Part shown: positions 25,348 through 33,106 of the stretch, in pieces
Layout: the number at the start of each line of letters is the position of its first letter
Numbering within the stretch: position 1 is the first letter of the stretch
Program-made: the position numbers and the translations under genes
Assembly: GCA_903919145.1 (NCBI GenBank)
Contig: CAIXGW010000203.1
Coordinates: 1-64,000, forward strand
Origin: an uncultured Myxococcales bacterium
Lineage (GTDB): Bacteria > Myxococcota_A > UBA9042
DNA length: 64,000 nt
Direction of reading: 5' to 3'
The notes under the pieces: generated by a model
Told to the model about the DNA's origin: nothing
The model's database searches: none
The model's input: the letters and a program-made list of their open reading frames with translations, nothing else

Positions 25348-26232
25348 ATGGTACGGCTGCGTCGCGAAATCGAAGGGGTGCGCCGCAACTACGCTGCGCC
25401 ACATCCAGCCTATGCCTTGGACGAAACGGCCAGCGCCGCGGTGCTACCGGTGCTCGATGAGTGGCTGCTTGCTCAAGAGCCTGGTCGCGTAGCCCTGGCC
25501 GGCAGTCCGCGGCGCGATCTGGCTGAAGCCCTTGCAAAGGCTGGGCATTGGGTGACCGTATCCGACTTGGAAGACGAGGCGCTGCGCCAATGGCACGCCG
25601 AGCTCGCGCCGGACGTGGCCAGCCACCTGACGCTGCTGGCGCGCCCCTATGGCGACGTCACTTTTGGTCCGGCGTCCTTTGACCGCGTGGCCCTGTTCGA
25701 CGGTCTGTCCGCCTATCAAGAACCGGGCTGGATCCTTCACAAAGCTTCCAGAGAGCTCAAGCCTGACGGGCTGCTGGCCGTGCGCGAACCGGTGCGCGGC
25801 AACTTGCCCGTCGGCTGGGCCAGCTTGGGCCGCGGTTACTCGCCCACCCGCCTGCGCGCCGTGCAGAAGCTGCTTTCGGCAGCGCCGCAATTGCTGTCCG
25901 GTCGTGCCGGGCCCTGGCTGCTGCAGCCCGATGCCCTGGACGCCATCGAGCGCGGCGCCCACTTGGATCCAGGGCGGTTTGCGCTGACGGCGACCGAACT
26001 TCAAGAAGCGGTCGCTGCCGTGCTGACCATTGAACAGACTTGGATCGGTCACAGCGCGCGACTGGCCGCCTGCTCGCTGCCATGGCGGGCCAAGCCGGCC
26101 CTGCGCCGCGCAGCGCTGGCGGCGATCCAGCAAACGCCAGTCGCGGCCGATGTAGTGGACGCCGGGCTGCCAGCGCCGCGACTGGTAGGGCTGGTGGCGC
26201 GCCGCAGCCTGCGCGGACCGGGATTCGCCTAG
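25348..26232 (+). CDS. SAM-dependent methyltransferase-like protein (degenerate)
   Basis: The protein has 294 residues; ATG 25348 is five bases after the HIT stop with only a weak RBS. The middle looks like a class I methyltransferase fold: VALAGSPRRDLAEALAKAGH takes the place of motif I, HWVTVSDLEDEAL gives the acidic strand-2 end, and FDRVALFDGLSAYQEPG then ELKPDGLLAVREP match motifs IV-V. Motif I lacks the usual GxGxG, so SAM binding is uncertain. The C-terminal 110 residues are helical. Substrate unknown. It probably shares a transcript with the HIT gene; a terminator-like hairpin follows at 26269. Confidence 0.55.
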   Translation: MVRLRREIEGVRRNYAAPHPAYALDETASAAVLPVLDEWLLAQEPGRVALAGSPRRDLAEALAKAGHWVTVSDLEDEALRQWHAELAPDVASHLTLLARPYGDVTFGPASFDRVALFDGLSAYQEPGWILHKASRELKPDGLLAVREPVRGNLPVGWASLGRGYSPTRLRAVQKLLSAAPQLLSGRAGPWLLQPDALDAIERGAHLDPGRFALTATELQEAVAAVLTIEQTWIGHSARLAACSLPWRAKPALRRAALAAIQQTPVAADVVDAGLPAPRLVGLVARRSLRGPGFA

Positions 26233-26268
26233 CGGTACTTGGCCGATGGGCTGGCGGCCTTGCCCGCG

Positions 26269-26284
26269 CCGCTCAAGCGGTTTT
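26269..26284 (+). terminator. Short intrinsic terminator-like hairpin
   Basis: CCGC-TCAA-GCGG followed by TTTT, 37 bases after the methyltransferase-like gene. The stem is only four base pairs. Confidence 0.4.
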
Positions 26285-26318
26285 GCTGGCCTGAGTGTCC
26301 GGGTTTTCTCGACTTGCG

Positions 26319-26347
26319 TTGACCGGTGGGCCGGGGCCGTCTAGTCT
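26319..26347 (+). promoter_or_regulatory. Putative promoter for tatBC
   Basis: TTGACC (26319-26324) and TAGTCT (26342-26347) with a 17-base spacer, about 70 bases before the tatB start. The -10 matches only three of six consensus bases. Confidence 0.4.
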
Positions 26348-26416
26348 TATCCGCGGTCGGGCCGTTGCTACGACCCCCACTCGATGGGCTGCCACCAAGA
26401 GCAGAGAAGAGGCGAA

Positions 26417-27085
26417 GTGTTTGGCATCGGCGGGCCTGAACTGGTCGTGATTGTGGTCGTGCTGTTGATCTTTGTTGGCCCTGAGAAGCTGCCAGAGGTC
26501 ATGCGCACCGTAGGTGGAGGCATGCGCGATTTGCGCCGCGCCGCCAACCTGGCCCAGGCCGAGGTCAAGCGCGGCCTTGACGAGCTGAGCCGAGAAGTCG
26601 AAGAGGTCACGCGAGACGTCCAAGACACGGCGCGATCCGTGGCCCAGGACCTGCACGCGGTCGGCCGCGATCTGGAGCAGGAGGCGACTGAAAGCTCTGC
26701 GCCACCGCGCACGGCTGCCACAGCCAGCGCCACCAAGCCTATGGAAGAAACCATCGAAGTGGTGCGGCGCAAGTCCACGCCGCCGCCGCGGCTAGAGAGC
26801 GACCCACCTTGGGCCGTGGCTGCTCCAGCCCTGCCAGAGGGGCAGCCCGCCGAACCGGTGGCGATCAAGCGCCCGTCCTTCCATCCCCCCAGCACGCCGG
26901 CCAGCGTGCTCTCTCGCGATGCTTTGGTGGTCGCCCCGGCCGAACCGACTGGCGCGGCCGAACAGGTCAGCGCCCAACAACAGGTCGCCGGCGACGCAGG
27001 CGAGCCAGCCGCGCCAGCCCCACCGCCATTCGCTGGCGACCCGTCTGGCCCCGCCGCCGCCGCTTCGGTAGAAGATCCAGCATGA
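26417..27085 (+). CDS. tatB: Twin-arginine translocase subunit TatB-like
   Basis: The protein has 222 residues. The GTG at 26417 has GAGG about five bases upstream and gives the exact TatB N-terminus MFGIGGPELVVI with Glu8. A single membrane helix (LVVIVVVLLIFVGP) is followed by PEKLPEVMRTVGGGMRDLRR, the amphipathic helix. A longer charged coiled helix runs to about residue 95. The remaining 125 residues are Pro/Ala-rich and disordered. TatB binds twin-arginine signal peptides together with TatC in the inner membrane. No separate tatA is in the window, so this protein may serve both roles or tatA lies elsewhere. Its stop overlaps the tatC start (ATGA). Confidence 0.85.
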   Translation: MFGIGGPELVVIVVVLLIFVGPEKLPEVMRTVGGGMRDLRRAANLAQAEVKRGLDELSREVEEVTRDVQDTARSVAQDLHAVGRDLEQEATESSAPPRTAATASATKPMEETIEVVRRKSTPPPRLESDPPWAVAAPALPEGQPAEPVAIKRPSFHPPSTPASVLSRDALVVAPAEPTGAAEQVSAQQQVAGDAGEPAAPAPPPFAGDPSGPAAAASVEDPA

Positions 27086-29040
27086 GCGACTCCAGGGCCC
27101 CTTCGAGCGCTAGCGGCGCCTCGGCCCAGGCCGGCGATTTTGGCGCCATGAGTTTTCGCGAGCACCTCGTCGAGCTGCGCGGCCGCTTGGTGCGCGCTTC
27201 GATTGCGGTCGGCATCGCCTTCTTTGTCGCCTGGAGCTTTCACGTAGAGCTCTACACCTGGCTCAGCGCTCCGGTGCGCTCGGCCCTGGCGGCCAACAAT
27301 CTATTTGCCATCAAAGCGCTGCAGATCACAGAGAGCATCGAAGTCTACATGCGCATCTCGCTGGTAGGCGGCATCTTTCTGGCCAGCCCGTTTGTGTTCT
27401 ACCAGATCTGGGGGTTTGTGGCCCCCGGCCTGCTGGCAGCGGAAAAGCGCTTGGTAGTGCCCGTCATTAGCGGCTCCGTGGCCTCTTTTGTGCTGGGCGC
27501 GGCGTTTTGCTACCTGGTCGTCCTGCCCTTCATGACCGACTTCTTGATCAAGATGACCACAGAGTCGCCGGGGCTGACCTTGGAGCCCACGCTGGCCAGC
27601 ACTGTTTCTTTCAGCGTGGTTCTGCTGCTGGCGTTTGGCGCCGTCTTTGAGTTGCCGCTGTTCATGTATGTCCTCTCGGCCGTGGGGCTGGTAAGCGCCA
27701 AGGGATTCCTGGGTTTCTACCGCTACTGGATTGTGGTTTCGTTTATTATCGGTGCGGTCTTGACCCCCACGCCCGATCCCATCAACCAGGCGATGATGTC
27801 CTTGCCGCTGGTGTTCCTCTACGGCATTGGCATTGGCATAGCCTGGCTGGTCGAGCGCAACCCCCAGCAGAAGCTGTCTCGCCTCAAGCTGGGTCTGGTG
27901 GCGCTGGCGCTGGTGGGGTTGGCGGTCGCTGGGGTGTCGCTGGCGGCCCGGCGCGGCGATGGTCAGGCCGTCGACGACTTGCCGGCCGACGCAGCGCAGA
28001 TCGTGGGAATTCACCTTCAGCGCCTGAGCAGCTACCAGCAGGCCGCCGATCGCGACCCGGCCGCCGCCAAGCTGCTTGGGCCGCTGGTGCAACTGCGGAT
28101 GCTTGGGCTGCAGAAGCCGCGCGACCCCATGGTGATCCTGGTCAGGACCAAAGCCGGCGTTGCCGTGGTGCTGACCATCGATGACGCCGATACGCACCTG
28201 CAGCGCTTGGCCAAGCAATACCAGGCCTCGGTGGTGCAGACCCCTTCGGGCCCGGCGACGTGGATGCCGGCTCCCCACGGTCGCGGCAGGTGGCGCGCCG
28301 TGGCGGCGGGCAAGGCCTTGCTGTGGGTCGGAGATGACGTGGCTGTAGAGGCCCTGGCAGAAGCCCGCCAGGGCCGTCGCCCGCGCTTGGTCGACAATCC
28401 GGCGCTGGTGGAGCAATTCGACGCCATTCGCGGGGCGGGCCCGGTGTGGGCGCTGGCCGCCGGCGGTCCAGAGAGCGGCCTGGGGCGCTGGCTGCCGGCC
28501 GGGGCGATGCAGGCCAACACCCAGGCAGCCACTGCGTTCCTGGCGGCAGACAAGGCCGACCTGGAGGTGCGCTTCGCTTGTCGCGGGCCGGCCGGGGCCA
28601 CGGCGCTGCGCGATCGCCTGGACGCCTGGGTGGCGGACAGTCGCCGCCGCGCTGCCCCCTTGGCCACCGATGACGCGCAGTACCGCGCCGCGCAACAGCT
28701 CTCTGAGCTGGCGGTGCTGGTGGCGCGCTCTGCAGAGGCCTCAGCGCGCCTGCTGCCGATCGGCACCAATGACTACCAGACGCTGATGGCCAGCAGCCAC
28801 CAAGCGATGCGGCTGTCCCGCGATCTGGCCCCCGCAGAGCGAGCGGCCGCACCCGCAGACACCACCGATCAGGCGCTGGTCCAGGCCGTCGCTGCCCCCG
28901 GGCTCGCAGAAGCCGAAGCCCGCGGCTCCACGGTCGTGTGGAAGGTCAAGGCCGACATGGCGCGGTTGCTGGCCATGCTGGCCGCGCCCAGCGATGCCGG
29001 GATCGACGCCGAAGTTCTGCGCGCGCCGATCGTCGAGTAG
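27082..29040 (+). CDS. tatC: Twin-arginine translocase subunit TatC with a large extra C-terminal domain
   Basis: The protein has 652 residues, whereas TatC is normally about 250. ATG 27082 overlaps the tatB stop by four bases. Residues 25-265 are a complete TatC: SFREHLVELRGRL at the N-terminus, six helices, the FELPLFMYVL glutamate loop and TPTPDPINQ. Residues about 270-292 add a seventh helix (LKLGLVALALVGLAVAGVSL). About 360 soluble residues follow. Because TatC has its C-terminus inside, the extra helix would place this domain in the periplasm. The domain is mixed alpha/beta with strand patterns like DPMVILVRTKAGVAVVL and KALLWVGDDVAVEAL, loosely like DUF3352-type proteins; its function is unknown. 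The frame is continuous, with no sign of a lost stop. Confidence 0.88.
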   Translation: MSDSRAPSSASGASAQAGDFGAMSFREHLVELRGRLVRASIAVGIAFFVAWSFHVELYTWLSAPVRSALAANNLFAIKALQITESIEVYMRISLVGGIFLASPFVFYQIWGFVAPGLLAAEKRLVVPVISGSVASFVLGAAFCYLVVLPFMTDFLIKMTTESPGLTLEPTLASTVSFSVVLLLAFGAVFELPLFMYVLSAVGLVSAKGFLGFYRYWIVVSFIIGAVLTPTPDPINQAMMSLPLVFLYGIGIGIAWLVERNPQQKLSRLKLGLVALALVGLAVAGVSLAARRGDGQAVDDLPADAAQIVGIHLQRLSSYQQAADRDPAAAKLLGPLVQLRMLGLQKPRDPMVILVRTKAGVAVVLTIDDADTHLQRLAKQYQASVVQTPSGPATWMPAPHGRGRWRAVAAGKALLWVGDDVAVEALAEARQGRRPRLVDNPALVEQFDAIRGAGPVWALAAGGPESGLGRWLPAGAMQANTQAATAFLAADKADLEVRFACRGPAGATALRDRLDAWVADSRRRAAPLATDDAQYRAAQQLSELAVLVARSAEASARLLPIGTNDYQTLMASSHQAMRLSRDLAPAERAAAPADTTDQALVQAVAAPGLAEAEARGSTVVWKVKADMARLLAMLAAPSDAGIDAEVLRAPIVE

Positions 29041-29120
29041 CCTTTCTCCGCCCAATCAGGCCGCAGCGCAGCGCCGCGCCCAGTCAGTTCTGCGGAGCTT
29101 TCGGGCCCAAAATGGCCGAA

Positions 29121-29163
29121 AGCAGCCGCGGCGCCGGAGACCTCTCCAAGCGCTGCGGCTGCT
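29121..29163. terminator. Strong hairpin between converging tatC and cbs
   Basis: A 13-bp stem is formed by AGCAGCCGCGGCG (29121-29133) and CGCTGCGGCTGCT (29151-29163), with one G-T wobble and a 17-base loop. No T-tract follows. It is placed where both converging transcripts would end. Confidence 0.5.
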
Positions 29164-29198
29164 CTCAGCGGCAGATCTATGGCGAATTGACTAGAGAA

Positions 29199-30566
29199 TC
29201 AGCGGCGGCTCAGGTAGTCAATCAGGTCGATCTTGGTGATGATGCCGACGCACTTGCCGCCGGTCACGACCACCGCGACGTTGTCCGCACCCAGCACGCC
29301 GCGCAGCTGCTCAATGCTGGCCTCTGGGTCCAGCACGCCCTGCAGCGGCTTGACCAGGCTCTCTAGCCGCTCGCTGCGGTTGGTGGTGCCGTCGACCACG
29401 GCGCTCAGCAGGTCGATCTCATGGACCATGCCGATGGGCTCTCCGGCCGGCGAGATCACCGGCATCTGGCTGATGCCCTCTCGCTTCATCTGCAGGATCG
29501 CCTCGCCCACGGTTTCTTCGGCGGTGCAGGTGTGCAGGATGTGACTTTTGCCGCGCAGCAGATCGCGGACACTGGCCTCGCGGTGATCGGGCTCAAAGAA
29601 GCCGTTGTCGCGCATCCAGGCGTCATTGAAGAACTTGCTCAAGTAGATGGCGCCCGAGTCGGGCAGGATCACCACAATGGTGTGGTTGCGCCCTAGCTCG
29701 CGGGCCAGCGTCGCCGCGACGTGGACGGCGCCACCGGAAGAGCCGCCGGCAAAGATGCCTTCCTCGCGGGTAAGGCGGCGGGCCATGGCAAAGCACTCGC
29801 GATCGCTGACCTGCATGACATCGTCGATCCACTGGAATTCCAGGGCACCGCACACCATGTCTTCGCCAATGCCCTCTACCTTGTAGGTGTGGGGCTCGCC
29901 GTGGGTCTTGGTGTGAAAGATGTCGTAGTAGATCGAGCCCTCGGGGTCGACGCCCACGGTGCGAACGCGATTGGACTGCTCTTTGACGTACTTGGCCGTG
30001 CCGCTCATGGTGCCGCCGGTGCCCAGGCCTCCCACCAGGTAGGTGAAATTGCCGCCGGTCTGCTCCCAGATCTCGGGGCCGGTCGAGCGATGGTGCGCCT
30101 CGATGTTCAGCTTGTTGTGGTACTGGTTGAGCATGAAAGAGCCCGGGTTCTCTCGGTGTACCCGCTTGGCAGTCTCGTAGTAGCTGTTGGGGTCGTCGGC
30201 CGGCACGGCAGTGGGGGTGACGATCACCTCAGCGCCGTAGGCCTTGAGGCGGTTGACCTTCTCCTGGCTCATCTTGTCGGGCATGGTAAAGATGCAGCGA
30301 TAGCCCTTGACGGCCGCCGCCATCGCCACGCCCACGCCGGTATTGCCAGAGGTATTCTCAATGATGAGGCCGCCCGGCTTGAGTTGGCCGGTGCGCTCGG
30401 CCTCTTCGATGATGTGCAGGGCCATGCGGTCCTTGATCGAGCCACCCGGGTTCATGAATTCAAGCTTGGCCAGGACCCGCGCATCGTGGCGACCGACCAC
30501 GCGATTGAGCTGGACCAGGGGCGTGTCGCCAATGGCGTGCAGAACATTGTTGAAAACACCGCGCAT
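29199..30566 (-). CDS. cbs: Cystathionine beta-synthase with C-terminal CBS domain pair
   Basis: The protein has 455 residues. ATG 30566 has CGGAGT eight bases upstream; the frame extends seven codons further without support. The fold-type II PLP domain has the cofactor lysine in NPGGSIKDRM (Lys45), the phosphate loop ENTSGNTGVG, GGLGTGGTMSGTAKY and EGIFAGGSSGGAV. Residues from about 335 form two CBS motifs (GISQMPVISPAGEPIGMVH and DNVAVVVTGGKCVGIITK), which bind adenosyl ligands in related enzymes. No N-terminal heme-binding region is present. The enzyme condenses serine and homocysteine to cystathionine. A plain cysteine synthase lacks the CBS pair, so cbs is favoured. It is transcribed alone. 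Confidence 0.88.
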   Translation of the reverse strand: MRGVFNNVLHAIGDTPLVQLNRVVGRHDARVLAKLEFMNPGGSIKDRMALHIIEEAERTGQLKPGGLIIENTSGNTGVGVAMAAAVKGYRCIFTMPDKMSQEKVNRLKAYGAEVIVTPTAVPADDPNSYYETAKRVHRENPGSFMLNQYHNKLNIEAHHRSTGPEIWEQTGGNFTYLVGGLGTGGTMSGTAKYVKEQSNRVRTVGVDPEGSIYYDIFHTKTHGEPHTYKVEGIGEDMVCGALEFQWIDDVMQVSDRECFAMARRLTREEGIFAGGSSGGAVHVAATLARELGRNHTIVVILPDSGAIYLSKFFNDAWMRDNGFFEPDHREASVRDLLRGKSHILHTCTAEETVGEAILQMKREGISQMPVISPAGEPIGMVHEIDLLSAVVDGTTNRSERLESLVKPLQGVLDPEASIEQLRGVLGADNVAVVVTGGKCVGIITKIDLIDYLSRR

Positions 30567-30893
30567 GGCAGAACTCCGCTGGATCAAGGGGGCAGCCTAC
30601 TGTCGAGGCCGCAAGGGGGGGCCGCAAAGGGCGCAAAATGATGCCTCAAACAGGTACTTGCCTGCAAGGCCCTACAGCCACTATCGGCACCTCTGGGCGC
30701 GCGCGGCAGCGGTTCGCGTCGCCGGGACCGCCGCCCGCGCGGCGCAATGGCGGTGTCCAGCCCGCTTGGCTGCCCATGCGCGCCCCAGCCCTGCGCGCTC
30801 TTGCGGCCAAATTCGCGGCACCACCAGAAGGGTTGCCTAGCGCTGCCTGCAGAGGGTTTGCGGTTTTGGGGCCTGGATAGGTACGCTTGCGCC
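30567..30893. other. Divergent intergenic region upstream of cbs and the matrixin-like gene
   Basis: This is a 327-bp, GC-rich stretch that must hold both promoters. No good sigma-70 pair was found. It contains GCCGCAAAGGGCGCAAA (30621-30637), which recurs upstream of the triple-DsbA gene, and a small CAGG-TACTTG-CCTG hairpin near 30651-30664. No gene is seen. Confidence 0.35.
30621..30637 (-). promoter_or_regulatory. Upstream motif shared with the DsbA-like gene (copy 1)
   Basis: GCCGCAAAGGGCGCAAA lies 55 bases upstream of the cbs start. A near-identical GCGCAAAGGGCGAAA lies 48 bases upstream of the gene starting at 35149. Function unknown. Confidence 0.25.
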
Positions 30894-32867
30894 ATGACCA
30901 ACCGACTCCCCCGCTCCGTGGTGTTCTCGCTCTGCACAGCGCTGCTGCTTTGGGCTGGCGCTGCGGCTCACGCGTTTGACGTGCACCGCGACGACCAAGG
31001 CCGCAAGGTGGTCTTTGCCGATCGCCCGGTCAGCGTCTACCTGCGGACCAGCGGGGCTCCCAGCGACGTGGCCCTGTCTGCGCAAATCAAGGCGGTGCAG
31101 GGGGCGATTGCCGCTTGGCAGGGCGTGGCCGGGGCAGACGCGCCGCTGCGGTTTGGCGGTCTGACGATGGCCGCGGTTCGCTACGACATCGAAGTGGGCT
31201 TTGACGGCGAATTCGAAGCGGAAGGCGGCGAAGTCCTGGCCAAGACCAAGCGCCACGTCAACGCCAGCGGTCAGCTGGTGTGGGCCGACATCCACCTCAA
31301 TTCCAGAGATGTCCAATGGTCCGGCGGGCCACTGCTCGGCGGCCGCCAGGTCAGTGCAGACCTGCAAGGTGTCCTGACCCACCACCTCGGCCACGCCCTG
31401 GGCCTGGACCACAGCCGCGAGCGCAGCGCCACCCTCTACTTCTATGGCACCAAAAGCAGCCTGCGCACCCCCACCCTCGACGATCAGCGCGGCCTGCGGG
31501 TGCTGTGGCCCGCCGCCGCTACCCCCACCGCAGAAGGCCAGCAGTGCGACGCCTGCGACAGCGACGCCAACTGCGCCGGTGGCGGCCTGTGCCTGGCCTG
31601 GCCTGACGGCGCGCGCCACTGCGCCCCTCCCTGCACCAGCCATGACGACTGCGCCATCGGCTACAGCTGCGGCTCCTACAGCGCCGGCAAGGCCTGCCTG
31701 CCCAATGACGAGCACTGCAAGGCTGACGCGGCCCGGACCGGCCTGGGCGCCAGCTGTGCCAGCGACTTGGCCTGCGGCGCCGGCTTCTGCCAACCCGCCG
31801 ACCCCGTGGGCTTTTGCGCCGGCAGCTGCCAGGACTGCCCGGCGCCGGCTCAGTGCGTTCAGACCAATGTCGGGGCGATGTGCTTGCTGCGCGGCAACGG
31901 CAAGATCGGCCAACCGTGCTGGATCCCAGGAGATTGCCAGACCATGCAGTGCGCCCCCAGTATCGGCGGCGGCGGCCGCTGCACCCAGTCCTGCGCCAGC
32001 GGCTGTCCGAACGGCTACACCTGCTCGGCCCAGAGCACCTGCGTAAAGGCAGGCGGGGCCTTGCCGCTGCCCCTTGGCTGGCCTTGCCTCAGCGGCTTTG
32101 ACTGCCAAAGTGGCCACTGCGTGGCGACTCCCGGCGCGCGGTTTGAGAGCGTGTGCAGCCAATCGTGCGAGCTGGCAACAGATTGCCCGAACGGCACCGG
32201 CTGCTCGGTCAAGAATGACAGCGGCTGGTGCCTGCCGGCCAGCCAGTCGGCGTCGGTCGCCGGTCTGCCTTGTCCTGCCTCTGGTCAATGCTCGGGCGGC
32301 CTGCTGTGCGATCAGGGCTTGCTGCCGAGCCTGGGCGCCTGTCGCACCACCTGCAACCCCTTTGCTGCCACGCCCAGCGAGTGCGCTTCGGGCGAGGTGT
32401 GCGCCTGGGTGGCCAGCGGCAAGGGCGCCTGCCGGCCTGCCCAAGGAGGGCTGAAAGCCTACGGGCAGCCGTGCTCTGGCCTGGAGCCGTGCCGCGATGA
32501 CTTGGTGTGCGCCAGCGCCGGCGGTGCGGCCTTCAGCTGCGCGGCCGACTGCCAAACCCTGACTGCCGAAGGTTGCAGTGCGCCGCTGACCTGCATAGCC
32601 CTGGCCGGCAGCGGCAATCGCGGGGTGTGCGCCGTGGGCCCTGGCCCAGCCGTCGCCATGGCGCCGCTGTCGCCGGCGCTGCCCAACCTGTTTGCCCGCG
32701 CCATCCAACTGCCCGACGTCGTCCCGGCGGCTCAGTGGAAGTTCTCTGCCAAGGCCGCGCCGGACCCAGAGGGCGGCTGCAGCGCCGCCCTGAGCGGCTC
32801 GCCGTGGTCGCTGGCCGCCGTGGCACTGGCCCTCGCCGCCGTTCGCCGCCGCCGCAGTCTCTCCTAG
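30894..32867 (+). CDS. Matrixin-like Cys-rich surface protein with MYXO-CTERM-like tail; catalytic Glu replaced
   Basis: The protein has 657 residues; ATG 30894 opens a clear Sec signal peptide (LPRSVVFSLCTALLLWAGAA). Residues 25-210 look like a matrixin-type metallopeptidase domain ending in the zinc motif THHLGHALGLDHS. The first His is 163, but position 164, normally the catalytic Glu, is His (codon CAC). All three zinc ligands (163, 167, 173) remain, so zinc may bind while peptidase activity is doubtful. Residues 220-620 hold many Cys-rich modules of the C-x(4-6)-C kind. The last 31 residues (GGCSAALSG, a hydrophobic stretch, then RRRRSLS) have the MYXO-CTERM three-part layout, which predicts sorting to the cell surface. 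The RBS is weak. Confidence 0.75.
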   Translation: MTNRLPRSVVFSLCTALLLWAGAAAHAFDVHRDDQGRKVVFADRPVSVYLRTSGAPSDVALSAQIKAVQGAIAAWQGVAGADAPLRFGGLTMAAVRYDIEVGFDGEFEAEGGEVLAKTKRHVNASGQLVWADIHLNSRDVQWSGGPLLGGRQVSADLQGVLTHHLGHALGLDHSRERSATLYFYGTKSSLRTPTLDDQRGLRVLWPAAATPTAEGQQCDACDSDANCAGGGLCLAWPDGARHCAPPCTSHDDCAIGYSCGSYSAGKACLPNDEHCKADAARTGLGASCASDLACGAGFCQPADPVGFCAGSCQDCPAPAQCVQTNVGAMCLLRGNGKIGQPCWIPGDCQTMQCAPSIGGGGRCTQSCASGCPNGYTCSAQSTCVKAGGALPLPLGWPCLSGFDCQSGHCVATPGARFESVCSQSCELATDCPNGTGCSVKNDSGWCLPASQSASVAGLPCPASGQCSGGLLCDQGLLPSLGACRTTCNPFAATPSECASGEVCAWVASGKGACRPAQGGLKAYGQPCSGLEPCRDDLVCASAGGAAFSCAADCQTLTAEGCSAPLTCIALAGSGNRGVCAVGPGPAVAMAPLSPALPNLFARAIQLPDVVPAAQWKFSAKAAPDPEGGCSAALSGSPWSLAAVALALAAVRRRRSLS

Positions 32868-32919
32868 CCCGCCGCAGCCGCCCCTCCCCCGCTCCCGCTC
32901 CCGCAGCTGGCAAAAACGC

Positions 32920-32959
32920 CAGAGGCGGCCTGGGCTCCGCAGAACCCAGACCGCCTCTG
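32920..32959 (-). terminator. Strong intrinsic terminator for the triple-DsbA gene
   Basis: CAGAGGCGG (32920-32928) and CCGCCTCTG (32951-32959) pair, with an inner CTGGG/CCCAG. In the minus-strand RNA a G-U pair joins the two into a 15-bp stem with a 10-base loop. GCGTTTTTG then follows on the minus strand, as in an intrinsic terminator. It may also stop the facing + strand transcript. Confidence 0.75.
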
Positions 32960-33070
32960 AGGTTTGGTCTGACTTGGGACTCGCCCTGAGACGAGTCGGT
33001 CAGGCCGGTCGGCTGTGAAGCGGCAAATCGCCTGCCCAGCCTTGGGTTGGCGACCCACCCAGCAGCAGAA

Positions 33071-33095
33071 CCTGTCCGAGTTGTTCCCGGACAGG
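33071..33095 (-). terminator. Hairpin immediately after the triple-DsbA gene
   Basis: A perfect 8-bp stem CCTGTCCG/CGGACAGG with a nine-base loop, 11 bases past the stop codon. There is no T-tract; the stronger terminator lies 110 bases further on. Confidence 0.4.
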
Positions 33096-33106
33096 TCCCC
33101 GGGACT

